Source: Methanobacteriota archaeon
GTDB taxonomy: Archaea > Thermoplasmatota > E2 > DHVEG-1
Assembly (NCBI GenBank): GCA_026394435.1
Contig: JAPKYG010000088.1
Coordinates: forward strand, 1-14,563
Length of the DNA: 14,563 bases
Direction: 5' to 3'
The translations under genes were made by a program, and so were the position numbers. Of this stretch, positions 14,118 through 14,563 are shown in pieces; positions within the stretch are counted from its first letter, which is position 1; every line of letters starts with the position of its first letter. The notes below the pieces were generated by a model. That model ran no database searches, was not told the origin of the DNA, and saw only the letters and a list, made by a program, of their open reading frames with translations.

Positions 14118-14219
14118 ATGGGAGTGACTGAAAAGACAAATAACGTAACAAAACATTACGGAGAAAGGCAAAAATGCGGGACAAACGATTTATTGCAGAA
14201 CATCGGGGTGGACCCCTAA
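14118..14219 (+). CDS. Possible short leader-type ORF, 33 codons
   Basis: The frame reads MGVTEKTNNVTKHYGERQKC, then GTNDLLQNIGVDP. GGAGGT directly abuts the ATG at 14118, but it is ideally placed (6 nt) for the in-frame GTG at 14124. It overlaps the start of the Imm5-like gene by 46 nt in a different frame. It could be a translated leader, a residual N-terminus of a lost gene, or chance. The strong ribosome binding site is the only support. Confidence 0.2.
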   Translation: MGVTEKTNNVTKHYGERQKCGTNDLLQNIGVDP

Positions 14220-14563
14220 AAAAGGAACAGCACTATCAGTTAATTAAATGGGCTTGCGACTGTGCGGAGAATGTATTGCATCTCTTCGGTGAAAAAATAG
14301 ATGAGCGACTAAAAAATGCACTAAATGTGGCTAAAGAGTGGAAACAAGGAAATGCTTCAGTTGGTGACGCAAGAAAAGCTTCATTAGGTGCAATTGCGGT
14401 AGCAAACGAAACTTCAAACCTGACTGCAATTGCAGTGGCTCGTTCTGTTGGACACGCTGTTGCAACTGCTCATATGGCTGACCATTCATTAGGAGCAGCG
14501 TTGTATGCTTTGAAAGCCGTGAAAAATGCAGGTAAATCAATAGATGCAGAAAGAAAATGGCAA
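14174..14563 (+). CDS. Imm5-like putative immunity protein, N-terminal part (runs off the right edge)
   Basis: 130 codons are visible, all in one frame to the edge. They begin MRDKRFIAEHRGGPLKKEQH, then QLIKWACDCAENVLHLFGEK, then later ASVGDARKASLGAIAVANE and VARSVGHAVATAHMADHSLG. This Ala/His-rich, all-helical pattern matches the family annotated as putative immunity protein (Imm5-like), first predicted from polymorphic toxin loci. I know of no biochemical function. No toxin gene is visible next to it; broken frames lie upstream. The ATG at 14174 gives the usual family N-terminus and has AAAGG about 6 nt ahead of it. Only the last few residues should be missing, judging from the usual family length of about 140-150. 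Confidence 0.82.
   Translation, partial: MRDKRFIAEHRGGPLKKEQHYQLIKWACDCAENVLHLFGEKIDERLKNALNVAKEWKQGNASVGDARKASLGAIAVANETSNLTAIAVARSVGHAVATAHMADHSLGAALYALKAVKNAGKSIDAERKWQ

Overview
The window looks archaeal, probably from a euryarchaeote in the broad sense (methanogen or Thermoplasmatota-like), though the lineage cannot be fixed from 14.5 kb. Signs are AT-rich TATA-type boxes about 20-55 nt ahead of starts, tRNA genes without an encoded CCA, oligo-T transcription ends, a CxxC-x17-CxxC zinc-ribbon miniprotein, and archaeal-style secreted proteins (papain with a lectin-like domain, chagasin-type inhibitor, C25-type prosequence). Shine-Dalgarno sequences occur at several genes.

Layout. Positions 1-3107 (minus strand) hold the N-terminal part of an L-threonine aldolase running off the left edge, a 653-residue SPFH/flotillin-like membrane protein, and a 56-residue zinc-ribbon protein that lies in a different frame from the longest open frame there. 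Positions 3249-5163 (minus) form a compact glutaminylation module: tRNA-Gln(CUG), glnS 19 nt downstream, then tRNA-Gln(UUG) with its own promoter. A GlnRS is unexpected in an archaeon, where Gln-tRNA is normally made by GatDE amidation; having both cognate isoacceptors on either side suggests a functional, possibly transferred, unit. This is the most interesting part of the window.

Positions 5340-5897 (minus) hold a decayed gene for a secreted protein resembling the prosequence of C25 (gingipain-like) peptidases. Then come a chagasin-like (I42) cysteine-protease inhibitor and a class I methyltransferase (both minus), a 132-bp MITE-like element, and a plus-strand secreted papain-family (C1) protease with an intact Cys-His-Asn triad. 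Inhibitor and protease about 1.2 kb apart suggest a functional pair. A complete IS1182-like element (9761-11488) sits just beyond the protease terminator; its inverted repeats resemble the ends of the MITE.

Positions 11489-14563 hold a nested 90-nt palindrome, a secreted seven-bladed beta-propeller (FG-GAP-like) protein made of 165-bp DNA repeats, then a region of broken reading frames (13523-14028), and finally the start of an Imm5-like putative immunity protein that runs off the right edge. Insertion sequence, MITE and pseudogenes mark the right two thirds as an accessory, rearranging region, whereas the left third looks like stable housekeeping sequence.
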